NCBI GenBank assembly: GCA_030592645.1
Contig: JAUVIR010000018.1
Span: 1-50,103, forward strand
Direction: 5' to 3'
Origin: Candidatus Fermentibacterota bacterium
Lineage (GTDB): Bacteria; Fermentibacterota; Fermentibacteria; Fermentibacterales; JCC-6
DNA length: 50,103 nt
Of the stretch, positions 36,897-46,337 are shown one piece after another. Position numbers and translations under genes: made by a program. Below the pieces are notes generated by a model that did no database searches, had not been told where the DNA came from, and worked only from the letters and a program-made list of their open reading frames with translations. Every line of letters starts with the position of its first letter. Position 1 is the first letter of the stretch.

Positions 36897-39128
36897 CTAG
36901 AACATTGTGCCGAACTGGAAATGCGGTTCCCAGCCGCGATCAGGGCCATCAAAACCGTAAGCGTAATCGAACCCTATGACACCAAGCATAGGCACTTCAA
37001 TACGGATCCCTATTCCTGCACCCCGGTTCAGATCGGAAAAATCACTGGAAGACCATGATGACCAGGTATTTCCCGCATCAGCAAATACGGCAAGCTGAAG
37101 CTGATCAATTATCCTGCATCTGTATTCTGCGCTGATAATCAGCATCGATCTTCCGCCTACAATTTCATAACCTTCCCGGGCAGTAATACTGTGTGTGGGA
37201 TACCCTCTGATACCGTAAAAACCTGTTCCACCCAGTTCAAAAAACTCGTATGCGGGCGGTTCTCTGCCGTCCAGAGATGCAACCATCCCGATCCTTGCTC
37301 TGAGGAAGAAGATAAACCTCCAGAAAGATGGAACATACCAGCTTGAATCGATGAGATATTTCTGGTATCCAATGTTCCCGCCAAGAGCACCGCCGGCAAA
37401 TTCTCCTGTAAGACTGTTCAGGGAACCTCTGGATGCGAACATCTGTCTGTCCCTGCTGTCTCTGGTGAAATTCAGCCTGACCGAACTTGTCCACCTTGGC
37501 CAGTCCGTGTTTCGAAGTGAATAATAATAACTTGTTGTATCGCTGGTGATATTGAATACATCGACCTTTTCAAGGCTGTACTTGATAGAGGCTGAGGCGT
37601 AGTCCACCCAGGGAAGCGGACGACCCACCATTACAGCCCCTCCCGTCCTGCGGCGGTCATATTCCGACTCGTTGTAGGTAGTATGAAATACCTCACCACC
37701 GAGGGATAATGGAGTGTCTCTGAACCATGGCTCCCTGAAGCTTATCTGAACATCATGCTGAGTCTTTGAGAACTGGTAATTAAAGGTCAGACTCTGTCCC
37801 CGGCCGAAAAGGTTGGTTTCACCGAGTTCAACGAATCCGCTGAATCCGGTTCCTCCGCCGTATGCGGCTCCAATTCCAGCCTTGCCGGTTGTCTTCTCTT
37901 CAAGATCAAATACAATGTCAACATCCGGGGAGTCCTCAAGATAGCGGAAATCCACGCCGACATTACTGAAATAATTCAAGTAATAGATATTCCTGTAACT
38001 TCTCATAAGGGCTGATCGCTGGAACATATCACCGGGATATACTGTTAACTGCCTTCTTATGATGTTTTCCAGTGTTCTATTATTCCCTGTGATCTCTATC
38101 CTGCGAACATGAGCTCTTTCACCCTCATTTACCATATAGGCAATATCCAGAGTATTTTCCGTCCCGCTGTCTGTTATAAGAGGCTCGATACCTGCATAAA
38201 AATATCCCAGTTCCTGAAACAGTTCGTACATTGTCATCAGGGATGAATTCATCTTTTTTCTGCTGTATTCGTCTCCCGTTTTCATATCCATGACCGATAG
38301 CAGAACTGAATCCGGGAAAGCTTCGTTGCCGGAGAATGAAATGTCGCCAAAAGTGTAGTATCCACCCTCATCCAGGGTGACCTCGAACCTCAGGTGGCGC
38401 CCGTCTTCGAGCATTGACTGTTCAACATCAATAATTCTGACTTCAGGGTATCCATGATCCTGGTAGAAGGTGATCACCGAATCCAGGCTGGCCTCAAACT
38501 CACTTTTTCTGTACCTTCCGGAGCGCCAGAAGGAATCCTGCCTTGTATCCATCTGGCCTCTTAGTTTGGCATCGTTAAATGTGATATTGCCATAGAAGTC
38601 TATCTCCCCGACTCGAATATCCGGGCCCTCTTCGCATTCGAACAGCAGTACACTCCGGTTATCGCTGTCCGGAGAAAGCCAGACAGGGGTAACCAATGCT
38701 TCATGTCTGTGATCTTCAGCGTAAAAGTGCAGCACTACCTTGCGGGCTTCCTCGACTTGTCCCGGTGAGATAGTCTGGCCCGGGAAAAGTGAGAGGGAAT
38801 CCAGTACATCATCATCATCAAGACATCCGGGATTACTGAATTCGATTCTGCTAAGCAGTCTGTTTTCGTTAACAACTATCAGGAGATCAGCCAATCCTCC
38901 AGTCGTGTCGGCCTGTATTTCGATGCTGCTGAAATAACCGAGTCCGAAAAGATCTCTGGTTCCCCTGCTGACATCCGCAGGATTATAAATATCCCCTGTC
39001 TCCAGCCCGAAAACCCTTGTGATAAGATCAGTGCTTACAAATGAGTTGCCTGTCACTTCCACCGAACCGATCTCCAGCGCCAGCGACGCTGAGATCATAA
39101 TTGTCAGCAATGCTGTACTAAATCTCAA
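36897..39128 (-). CDS. bamA: Outer-membrane protein assembly factor
   Basis: A 743-residue BamA/Omp85 protein: signal peptide (1-17), five POTRA repeats (about 18-400) and a C-terminal 16-strand barrel with the Gly-Ile-Arg-Gly-Tyr form of the VRGY motif (about 645) and a terminal Phe. It is the core of the machine that inserts barrel proteins, including the SprA-like protein in this window. The start is a TTG overlapping the clpC stop (TTGA at 39125-39128). It is chosen because the signal peptide begins at once, although the ribosome binding site is weak. Confidence 0.95.
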   Translation of the reverse strand: MRFSTALLTIMISASLALEIGSVEVTGNSFVSTDLITRVFGLETGDIYNPADVSRGTRDLFGLGYFSSIEIQADTTGGLADLLIVVNENRLLSRIEFSNPGCLDDDDVLDSLSLFPGQTISPGQVEEARKVVLHFYAEDHRHEALVTPVWLSPDSDNRSVLLFECEEGPDIRVGEIDFYGNITFNDAKLRGQMDTRQDSFWRSGRYRKSEFEASLDSVITFYQDHGYPEVRIIDVEQSMLEDGRHLRFEVTLDEGGYYTFGDISFSGNEAFPDSVLLSVMDMKTGDEYSRKKMNSSLMTMYELFQELGYFYAGIEPLITDSGTENTLDIAYMVNEGERAHVRRIEITGNNRTLENIIRRQLTVYPGDMFQRSALMRSYRNIYYLNYFSNVGVDFRYLEDSPDVDIVFDLEEKTTGKAGIGAAYGGGTGFSGFVELGETNLFGRGQSLTFNYQFSKTQHDVQISFREPWFRDTPLSLGGEVFHTTYNESEYDRRRTGGAVMVGRPLPWVDYASASIKYSLEKVDVFNITSDTTSYYYSLRNTDWPRWTSSVRLNFTRDSRDRQMFASRGSLNSLTGEFAGGALGGNIGYQKYLIDSSWYVPSFWRFIFFLRARIGMVASLDGREPPAYEFFELGGTGFYGIRGYPTHSITAREGYEIVGGRSMLIISAEYRCRIIDQLQLAVFADAGNTWSSWSSSDFSDLNRGAGIGIRIEVPMLGVIGFDYAYGFDGPDRGWEPHFQFGTMF

Positions 39129-41602
39129 TTCTCAACTCTTCCGTGTATTGTGTTCGATCTGATTTCTTCTTCATTATTTTCACGGGGGACTTTAAAAACG
39201 ATGCGGTTGCCATCCCTGACTGCAAGAATGGAGTCACCGGATGAGAATTCACCTCTGAGTATCGCATCGGTCAGAGGATCTTCGAGCAGCCTTCTAATCG
39301 TCCTCCTTATATGCCGTGCTCCCGCTTCCGGGTCGTAACCGGCTTCTGTTATTAGTGTTATAGCTTCAGGTGAAAGACCCAGTGTAATCCCCAGCTCAGA
39401 TAGCCGCTGTTCTACATCCTCCATCTGAAGGGTAACTATTTTTTCCATGTCGCAGAACTCAAGGGGGTTGAATATTACTATTTCATCCAGTCTGTTGAGA
39501 AACTCCGGGTTGAAATGGCTTTTTACTGCATCCATAACAAGTCCATCAATCCGTTCCGTTTCACCCTCCGGGGAATCAGTTGAGAATCCGAGTTGTCCTC
39601 CGTTCAGAAGACTCCTTGAGGCTATGTTGCTTGTCATTATCAGGATGGTATTCGTAAAATCTATCTCTCTGCCGTAGTTATCGGTCATTCTGCCGTAATC
39701 CAATACCTGCAGCAGCATATTGTAAAGATCGGTGTGAGCTTTTTCGATCTCATCAAGAAGTACAATGGAATACGGTCTTCTCCGGACTTTCTCTGTCAAC
39801 TGCCCGCCTTCATCATATCCTATGTATCCTGGAGGTGCTCCTATAAGCCTTGATCCGGAGAAACTCTGCTGGAATTCGGACATATCTATCCTGATAAGGG
39901 CTGAAGGGTCCCCGAATACCAATTCGGCAAGTATCCTTGCAGTCTCCGTCTTTCCAACTCCCGAAGGACCAAGGAAAAGGAATGTTCCAGCAGGCTTGTT
40001 CACATCCCGCAGCCCAACGCGGCTCCGCCTGATAGCACTGGTTATGCTGTCTATAGCTTCCCTCTGTCCTACTATTCTGGACTCAAGCCTCTCTTCAAGG
40101 TCCAGAAGCCCGGCAGTTTCACTCTTTCCCACCCTGCTTACCGGAATGCCTGTCATATCTGCGACAACTTCGGCTACCTGCTGTTCTGAAACGGGAGAAA
40201 TGTTAAGACCGGCCAGCCAGCAAGAACGTGCTTCAGTGAGTTCCTTTTCTTGATTCTCTATCTCTTTCCGCAAGCTAAGGGTACTTTCGATATCTTCGTT
40301 CTGGGATGCTGACTTCTTTCTGGCTTTGAGTTCCGCCAGATAATTCATCATCTCCTTTACGCTATCGGGCAGAATGGAATGAGATACTCTATTCTTAGCC
40401 CCCGCTTCATCCAGAACATCGATGGCCTTATCAGGCAGGAACCTGCCGCTGATATATCTTGCTGCCAGTTTAGCTGCAGCCCGAACAGCTTCATCGGTGT
40501 AAACGGTTCCATGGTGTTCTTCATATCTATGCCTGAGGCCTTCCAGGATCTCTATAGTGTCACTTACTGAAGGCGGATCAACAGGAACCGGCTGGAATCT
40601 CCTTTCCAGTGCTCCATCCTTTTCAATACGCTTCCTGTATTCATCAAGTGTTGTTGCTCCGATGCACCTCAGTTCACCTCTTGCAAGGGCCGGTTTCAAA
40701 AGATTGGCGGCATCCATGGCGCCCTCGGCAGCGCCGGCTCCAACCAAAACATGTGCTTCATCGATGAAAAGGATGATATCTCCGGATTCTGTAATCTCCT
40801 GGAGAAGCTTCTTCAATCTCTGTTCAAACTGTCCTCTGTATTTAGTTCCAGCTACAACAGCAGCCATATCAAGGGCTAGTATCCGTTTCCCTGCCAGGAT
40901 ACTGGGTGCTTTTCCCTGCGCCACAAGACCCGCAAGACCTTCAACAATCGCAGTTTTCCCGACACCCGGTTCACCTATAAGAATAGGGTTGGATTTCTTC
41001 CTTCTGCAGAGCACCTGGATCACTCTGTTAATCTGCTTCTCCCTGCCGATAACCGGATCAAGCTTTCCCTCCCTGGCCATTCTGGTCAGATCTCTGCAGA
41101 AGTAATCTATTCCGGGTAATTCCTGAACATTCTTCTGCTGCTCACCGGTACCATCTGATTCTATATGAGGAGGAAGCTCTGCGGCCGCTTCTTCAGCTGT
41201 CTTAAGAAATACGCCCTTCTCCCTGAGAATGCTTGATGCCTGACAGTTTCCAACGGACAGAAGACCAAGAAGAAGGTGGTGAGTGCCAGTTTCAGCCGAC
41301 CCTCTGCTTGCAGCCCTCCGGCCGGCTTCACCCCTGACCAGACGAGCTTTTGTGGTCCAGCCGATCTCCCTGAGGTTTATCTCATTTGCCACCGGTCTTC
41401 GCATCAGATTTTCAAGTCTTGTTCTCAGTACACCTATCCTCACACCAAGCTCGTGAAGAATGATCAGGGCTGCGGAACCCTTTACAGAAATTAGACCGAA
41501 CAGGATGTGTTCGGAGGCTACTTTGCTCTGCCCCGATCTTTCAGCTTCATTAACAGCGATCTCAAGGGCAGCTCGTGCTTTCTCTGTCAGTTTTTCCGGC
41601 AC
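39125..41602 (-). CDS. clpC: ClpC-type AAA+ unfoldase
   Basis: An 825-residue Clp/Hsp100 protein: a double Clp-N repeat (1-145), a first AAA+ module with Walker A GEPGVGKT, a short middle coiled-coil (about 405-455), a second AAA+ module with GPSGVGKT and a sensor-2 Arg region. An Leu-Gly-Phe (LGF) loop in the second module matches the ClpP-docking loop, so it probably feeds a ClpP protease. The GTG start has AAAGGAG 5 nt upstream. Having clpC directly before bamA, with a 4-nt overlap, is an unusual neighbour for an envelope operon. Confidence 0.93.
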   Translation of the reverse strand: MPEKLTEKARAALEIAVNEAERSGQSKVASEHILFGLISVKGSAALIILHELGVRIGVLRTRLENLMRRPVANEINLREIGWTTKARLVRGEAGRRAASRGSAETGTHHLLLGLLSVGNCQASSILREKGVFLKTAEEAAAELPPHIESDGTGEQQKNVQELPGIDYFCRDLTRMAREGKLDPVIGREKQINRVIQVLCRRKKSNPILIGEPGVGKTAIVEGLAGLVAQGKAPSILAGKRILALDMAAVVAGTKYRGQFEQRLKKLLQEITESGDIILFIDEAHVLVGAGAAEGAMDAANLLKPALARGELRCIGATTLDEYRKRIEKDGALERRFQPVPVDPPSVSDTIEILEGLRHRYEEHHGTVYTDEAVRAAAKLAARYISGRFLPDKAIDVLDEAGAKNRVSHSILPDSVKEMMNYLAELKARKKSASQNEDIESTLSLRKEIENQEKELTEARSCWLAGLNISPVSEQQVAEVVADMTGIPVSRVGKSETAGLLDLEERLESRIVGQREAIDSITSAIRRSRVGLRDVNKPAGTFLFLGPSGVGKTETARILAELVFGDPSALIRIDMSEFQQSFSGSRLIGAPPGYIGYDEGGQLTEKVRRRPYSIVLLDEIEKAHTDLYNMLLQVLDYGRMTDNYGREIDFTNTILIMTSNIASRSLLNGGQLGFSTDSPEGETERIDGLVMDAVKSHFNPEFLNRLDEIVIFNPLEFCDMEKIVTLQMEDVEQRLSELGITLGLSPEAITLITEAGYDPEAGARHIRRTIRRLLEDPLTDAILRGEFSSGDSILAVRDGNRIVFKVPRENNEEEIRSNTIHGRVEN

Positions 41603-41650
41603 TTATTCTCCTTTAAAAAAAACATTCACGGCTCAGGGATGATTCTATCC

Positions 41651-41663
41651 GGAATAGTATTCC
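41651..41663. promoter_or_regulatory. Perfect palindrome upstream of clpC
   Basis: GGAATAGTATTCC is a perfect 13-nt palindrome about 50 bp before the clpC start, in the 114-nt gap after lolD. On the minus strand a GGAAC, the usual ECF -35 core, lies just upstream (41667-41671) with no clear -10. It does not match CtsR or CIRCE operators. An operator role is inference. Confidence 0.3.
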
Positions 41664-41716
41664 TTTGTTCCCCAAAGATAATCCTGCATAAAGAACTCTG
41701 CAATAATTGGCTATCA

Positions 41717-42400
41717 TTAATGGAGAACACCATCATCAAGCGTGAGAGATCTGTGAGCTCTCTTAGCAAGCTCAATACTATGGGTCGCAATAATAAAAGC
41801 CTGGTTTCTTCTGGCGGCCAGTTCGAACATAAGATCCTCCACTATCCTGCTGTTGGCCGCATCAAGGTTTCCGGTCGGTTCGTCCGCCAGCACAACAGAA
41901 GGTGAGAGTATCAATGCTCTGGCTACAGCTGCTCTCTGCCTCTCCCCTCCTGAAGTCTCTGAAGGAAAATGCTGACCTCTGTCAGAAAGACCGACTTCAT
42001 TCAGGAGTGACGCTGCAGAATCAAGGGCATCCCTCCTGGAGTTTCCAGCCAGCATTGACGGCATAGCTACATTCTCCTGCAATGTAAATTCTTCCAGCAG
42101 ATGATGAAACTGAAATATGAACCCGAGTTCACTGTTCCGGATTCGTGCCCTTCTGGATTCATTGACTGACCATACATCCATACTACCAACAGACACGGTA
42201 CCCCTGTCGGGCGGGTCAAGCACTCCGCAGACATGAAGAAATGTGCTTTTGCCCGAACCGCTCGGACCAACGATGGATACAATTTCTCCAGCTGATACTT
42301 CGATGCCCGCACCCCTGATTATCGAAAGATAAGTTGCATCTTTTCCGTAAGATTTCCATATATCAACAGCGGACAGAACTGGGTTTTTTCTATCATTCAT
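41717..42400 (-). CDS. lolD: Lipoprotein-releasing ABC transporter ATPase
   Basis: A 227-residue ABC ATPase with Walker A GPSGSGKST, a signature TSGGERQR (Thr in place of the usual Leu), Walker B VVLADEPTGNLD and the H-loop ATHS. Size and sequence fit the LolD/MacB-type family, which powers extraction of lipoproteins from the inner membrane. The start lies inside the end of the permease gene (8-nt overlap). Confidence 0.9.
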   Translation of the reverse strand: MNDRKNPVLSAVDIWKSYGKDATYLSIIRGAGIEVSAGEIVSIVGPSGSGKSTFLHVCGVLDPPDRGTVSVGSMDVWSVNESRRARIRNSELGFIFQFHHLLEEFTLQENVAMPSMLAGNSRRDALDSAASLLNEVGLSDRGQHFPSETSGGERQRAAVARALILSPSVVLADEPTGNLDAANSRIVEDLMFELAARRNQAFIIATHSIELAKRAHRSLTLDDGVLH

Positions 42401-43643
42401 ACCTTACCGCCTCTGAAGGTGACACTTTTATCGCATGCAGAGCGGGAAACAGAGAGGCAATAAAACATGCAGCGATGGTTGCAAACCCGATACTGAGAAT
42501 AAGGAGCGGCTGTATTTCCCCTGGAAGCACATCAATCCAGTACACACTGCTTTCAAGCCTTATCGGAAAGAAGCTGTTTATCATGATAGTAACAAGCACA
42601 GCAAAAATGCTGCCGGCAAGCGCACCACCAAGACCAATGATACCACCCTGCATTAATCCTGTAGATACTATCGTACCCGGAGACGCTCCCATTGATCTTA
42701 GAACTCCAGTATCCCTTCTGTGCTCAATAGCTATCATGTTAAGCGCGCTGAGCAGGTTCAGCATGGCAACAACACTTATCAGAGCCAATACGATGGTCAT
42801 CCCCGTTTTCTCAAGTCCCAGTGCCGCGAAAAGATTCTGATGAGCTGAAATGAAAGCACTGCAGACCATATATTCGCTTTCTCCTGCAATATACGATTCT
42901 CTGAGTATCACAGAGATGCTCTCGGCTTCCCTCAGGGGGTCCGCTTCCTCAATAAGGCCTACACTGATTGAAGTAGCGGATATCGGATCTCGAAAGAGAA
43001 GAGAAGCGGTTGAAAGATCGGTAATTATTATTGATGAGTTGTACTCATCAATTCCGAAATCCGTTACCGCATATACGGAAACGGAAACAATCGTATCCAC
43101 AAGAAGCCTTCCCATGGCTGAAAACTGCGTGGCATCGGTGGAAGCCAGCCTGATGGTATCTCCAGGGGAGATACCGAGTCTTTCGGAAAGCGCTGTACCC
43201 AGAACAGCTCCCCTGCCTGATATGTTCAGGTTACTCAGTCGCTCTCCGGATACCAGCAGTGGTTCAACATCCCAGTTCACACCTCTTACCCGGACCCCGG
43301 CAATATCTCCACTGTTTCCGGCTGCAACAACCGTTTTCTCAAGCACCGGGGAGACAGATGTGATACTCTCTGACAAAGCGGCCAGGTTTTCCACAAAGTG
43401 AACATCATCCGGATCAAGTGGATATCCCCCTGGAATCCTGATTTCCATAGGAGGGTGGATGGATGAAAGCTGTCTGAGTATGGATTCCGAAAAGCCATCC
43501 ATGAAAGAGTTAAGTATTACGAGTGCAGCCACTCCAATTGCAATCCCCGCAATGGATAGTGAAGATACCGTCCTTACGAAACCCGAGTTGGATCTGCTGA
43601 ATATCTGTCGCCACGCAATACGCACAATAAGCGTCAGTTTCAC
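42393..43643 (-). CDS. lolC: Lipoprotein-releasing ABC transporter permease
   Basis: A 416-residue FtsX-type permease: one N-terminal helix (about 25-48), a periplasmic MacB-like domain of about 210 residues and three C-terminal helices (about 275-300, 325-350, 380-402). Only one permease gene is present, so it would work as a homodimer (LolF-type) with LolD. The GTG start overlaps the lysS stop (GTGA at 43640-43643). Confidence 0.88.
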   Translation of the reverse strand: MKLTLIVRIAWRQIFSRSNSGFVRTVSSLSIAGIAIGVAALVILNSFMDGFSESILRQLSSIHPPMEIRIPGGYPLDPDDVHFVENLAALSESITSVSPVLEKTVVAAGNSGDIAGVRVRGVNWDVEPLLVSGERLSNLNISGRGAVLGTALSERLGISPGDTIRLASTDATQFSAMGRLLVDTIVSVSVYAVTDFGIDEYNSSIIITDLSTASLLFRDPISATSISVGLIEEADPLREAESISVILRESYIAGESEYMVCSAFISAHQNLFAALGLEKTGMTIVLALISVVAMLNLLSALNMIAIEHRRDTGVLRSMGASPGTIVSTGLMQGGIIGLGGALAGSIFAVLVTIMINSFFPIRLESSVYWIDVLPGEIQPLLILSIGFATIAACFIASLFPALHAIKVSPSEAVRYE

Positions 43644-45103
43644 TTTTCATTCCGTCTTAAATGAGGAAAAAGGATGGTATCCCGTATTTTCCCGGTATCG
43701 GTCAATATCATTACAAGGCGGTCGATGCCTATCCCCATTCCCCCCGTAGGAGGTATACCGGTTTCGAGGGCGTACAGGAAATCCTCGTCAAGCTCACCCT
43801 TCCTGTGCAGACTCATCTCGGCCTGTTCTGTCAAAATCCTCCTCTGAAGCAGAGGGTCATTCTGTTCACTGAAAGCGTTAGCAAGTTCAAGGCCTGCGAA
43901 AAACACTTCGAATCTCTCTGTCTCTCGCTGGCTATCCTTCCTGTGTTTTGCAAGTGGAGAAAGATCCTCCGGATAGTCTATCACGAAAGTAGGCTGAACA
44001 ATCCTGTCGGCAACGAAATAGTCGAATAGTTTGTCAAGCATTGCGATGCGGTCAGTAGCCCTGGAGATTATGCCCTTTTCATGCATCAGCTTGGTGAGAT
44101 CTTCAGGCTCCCAGGAGAAAAGGTCCTCACCGCTTGCATCCCGAAGTGAATCCATGAAACCTATTCTCCTGAAAGGAGGAGACAGATCAAACTCGGTTCC
44201 CTGGTACACAAGTGTGCCGCTATGACCTGCAGCTTCGGCCGCCGTACGGATCATCTCTTCAAATCTATTCATCATGGTATCGTAATCCGCATATGCCTCA
44301 TACAGTTCAAGCTGAGTGAACTCGGGGCTATGTGTTCTGTCCACACCCTCGTTCCTGAAGTCCTTTCCAAGTTCGTAGACTCTATCTATCCCACCGGCTA
44401 TGAGACGTTTCAGGTAGAGCTCCGTGGCTATTCTGAGATAGAACTGCTGGTTCATGCTTTCGTACATGGTTTCGAAGGGTTCCGCCGCTGCGCCGCCGTA
44501 CAATGGCTGGAGAACAGGTGTTTCAACTTCCAGGAATCCGTTGGAATCCAGATATGATCTTAGAGAGGAAATGATTCTGCTCCGTTTTACGAATCTGCTG
44601 AGTGAATCAGGATTCACCTGAAGGTCCACACACCTGTGCCGGTATAGGAAATCCCTGTCGCTGACTTCATCATGCGCCACACCCCGGGCATCTACTTTAA
44701 CAACAGGAAGCTGCCTGAGGCTTTTGCAGAGCAGTTCGATCTGCTCTGATCTAACAGTGAGTTCCCCCATCCTGGTAGTAAAGACGGATCCCTTCACCTG
44801 AACGATATCTCCCAAGTCGAGAAGATCAAGCACAGACCAGTCCTTGTCGCTAAGTATCTTTCTGCTTAAATAGAGCTGGATCGATCCTGTTCCATCCCGA
44901 AGATCGGCGAATACAGTCTTTCCATGCTCCCGTTTGCCGGTAAGCCTTCCCGATACGACTACACTCTCTTCAGTTTCGCCGCTCTCCCTTATCTCGCTGA
45001 TTGGCATAGATGTCATGCATCTTGCGGGAAATGGGTCGATACCGAGATCTTCCCTGAGATGAAGGAGTTTCTCTTCTCTTACCGTAATGATATCATCACT
45101 CAT
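43640..45103 (-). CDS. lysS: Lysyl-tRNA synthetase, class II
   Basis: A 487-residue class II LysRS. It has an N-terminal OB-fold anticodon domain (about 40-145), class II motif 2 in the Phe-Arg-Asn-Glu-Gly stretch followed by the His-Ser-Pro-Glu-Phe-Thr block, and motif 3 Gly-Met-Gly-Ile-Gly-Ile-Asp-Arg near the C-terminus. It charges tRNA-Lys. The prfB-lysS order with 4-nt overlap is conserved in many bacteria. Confidence 0.96.
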   Translation of the reverse strand: MSDDIITVREEKLLHLREDLGIDPFPARCMTSMPISEIRESGETEESVVVSGRLTGKREHGKTVFADLRDGTGSIQLYLSRKILSDKDWSVLDLLDLGDIVQVKGSVFTTRMGELTVRSEQIELLCKSLRQLPVVKVDARGVAHDEVSDRDFLYRHRCVDLQVNPDSLSRFVKRSRIISSLRSYLDSNGFLEVETPVLQPLYGGAAAEPFETMYESMNQQFYLRIATELYLKRLIAGGIDRVYELGKDFRNEGVDRTHSPEFTQLELYEAYADYDTMMNRFEEMIRTAAEAAGHSGTLVYQGTEFDLSPPFRRIGFMDSLRDASGEDLFSWEPEDLTKLMHEKGIISRATDRIAMLDKLFDYFVADRIVQPTFVIDYPEDLSPLAKHRKDSQRETERFEVFFAGLELANAFSEQNDPLLQRRILTEQAEMSLHRKGELDEDFLYALETGIPPTGGMGIGIDRLVMILTDTGKIRDTILFPHLRRNEK

Positions 45104-46207
45104 TGCTGGCTGCTCTTTCTCAGATATTCCTCAATGAATTCCTGGATTTCTCCGGAAAGGAAATCATCAATGCTGGAAGTTTCAATTCCGGTCCGGTGAT
45201 CCTTTACCATTCTGTAGGGATGCATGACGTAGGATCTTATCTGATGACCCCACGATACATCCTTCTTGGTTTTCTCCAGTTTAGCCTTCTCTTCCCTTCT
45301 CTTCTTCTCTTCAAGCTCATACAGTCTTGCCTTCAGGATTCTCCTGGCTACTTCCCTGTTCCTGAACTGTGACCTCTGATTCTGGCATGTAACCACTATA
45401 CCGGTTGGAATATGAGTCATCCTGACAGCTGAATCTGTTTTGTTAACATGCTGACCACCCGCTCCGCTGGCCCTGTAAGTATCAATCCTGATATCATCTT
45501 CGCGAAGATCGATTTCTATTTCATCTTCTATATCCGGCAGCGGGAATACGGAAGCGAAACTTGTGTGCCGCCTGTGATTCTGGTCGAAGGGTGATTTCCT
45601 TACAAGACGATGAATACCGCCTTCAGCCCTTAAGTACCCGTAAGCCCAGGGGCCCTTAACCGTCATGGTGGCTTCTCTGATACCGCCCTCCGCACCGCCT
45701 TCACTTACACTGAGCACTTCAATATCAAATTCCTGTTTCTCAGCCCAGTGAATGTACATCTTCATCAGCATTTCAGCCCAGTCCTGGCTGTCCTGTCCCC
45801 CGGCTCCGGAACGGATGGTAAGTATAGCATCATTTCGGTCATGCGGCCCCGATAGCATCTGCATGAATTCCAGCCGGTCAAGCTTCAAGTTAATTGCGGA
45901 TAAGCTGGATGAGCTCTCATTCAGAAGCTCCTCATCCGAAGCACTTTCCAGGAGTTCTATAGCGATGTTCACGTTATCCAGGTTACTTTCTAATGCGCGA
46001 ATTGGATCGAGCCATCCCTGAACCTGTTTGTTCTCCGAAATGGTCTTCATTGCGTTTTCCCTGCTGTCCCAGAAACCCGGTTCAGCCATCACCTTGTTAA
46101 ATTCCTCCTCCTTCGCTACAAGATCAGCAAAGTCAAAGACCCTCCTTTAGTCTGGCAAGCCTATCGGATGTTCTGGAATAGCCTCTTCGCATTTCTTCAA
46201 GATTCAC
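45100..46207 (-). CDS. prfB: Peptide chain release factor 2, with programmed +1 frameshift
   Basis: Translation starts at a GTG (46207), with AAAGGTGAG about 5 nt upstream, and runs 24 codons to CTT at 46138-46136, where an in-frame TGA follows. Skipping the T at 46135 continues in the +1 frame from 46134 to the stop at 45100, giving 368 residues, the normal RF2 length. The long part has the SPF-type stop-codon recognition motif (Ser-Pro-Phe) and the GGQ motif (Gly-Ala-Gly-Gly-Gln-His) that releases the peptide. Reading only the +1 frame would wrongly give a 330-residue protein starting at 46092. It heads the run prfB-lysS-lolC-lolD. Confidence 0.95.
46132..46146 (-). promoter_or_regulatory. 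RF2 programmed frameshift site
   Basis: The minus strand reads AGGAGGGTCTTTGAC: an internal Shine-Dalgarno (46141-46146), two nucleotides, then the slippery CTT followed by TGA and C. This is the known RF2 autoregulatory signal; low RF2 slows reading of UGA and favours the shift. Confidence 0.93.
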
Positions 46208-46287
46208 AGTTTCTCACCTTTCGAATAGATATCAATGTTTCACTGAATTCACGGGAATATAAGGCTTTCCTGTAAGAATTACTAAGG

Positions 46288-46316
46288 TTGACCCGGAAGC
46301 AGCACCGAATTATTCT
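46288..46316 (+). promoter_or_regulatory. Sigma-70-like promoter for the antiporter operon
   Basis: TTGACC (46288-46293), a 17-nt spacer and TATTCT (46311-46316) precede the antiporter start by about 22 nt. The -35 match is good, the -10 moderate. The leader would be about 15 nt. Confidence 0.4.
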
Positions 46317-46337
46317 GGAGCCCTTACAGGAGGTTTG

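Noticed and set aside
41612..41630. Run of eight T residues before clpC as a terminator
   Set aside because: No GC-rich stem precedes the T run on the minus strand; the 6-bp palindrome upstream has a 1-nt loop and is too far away.
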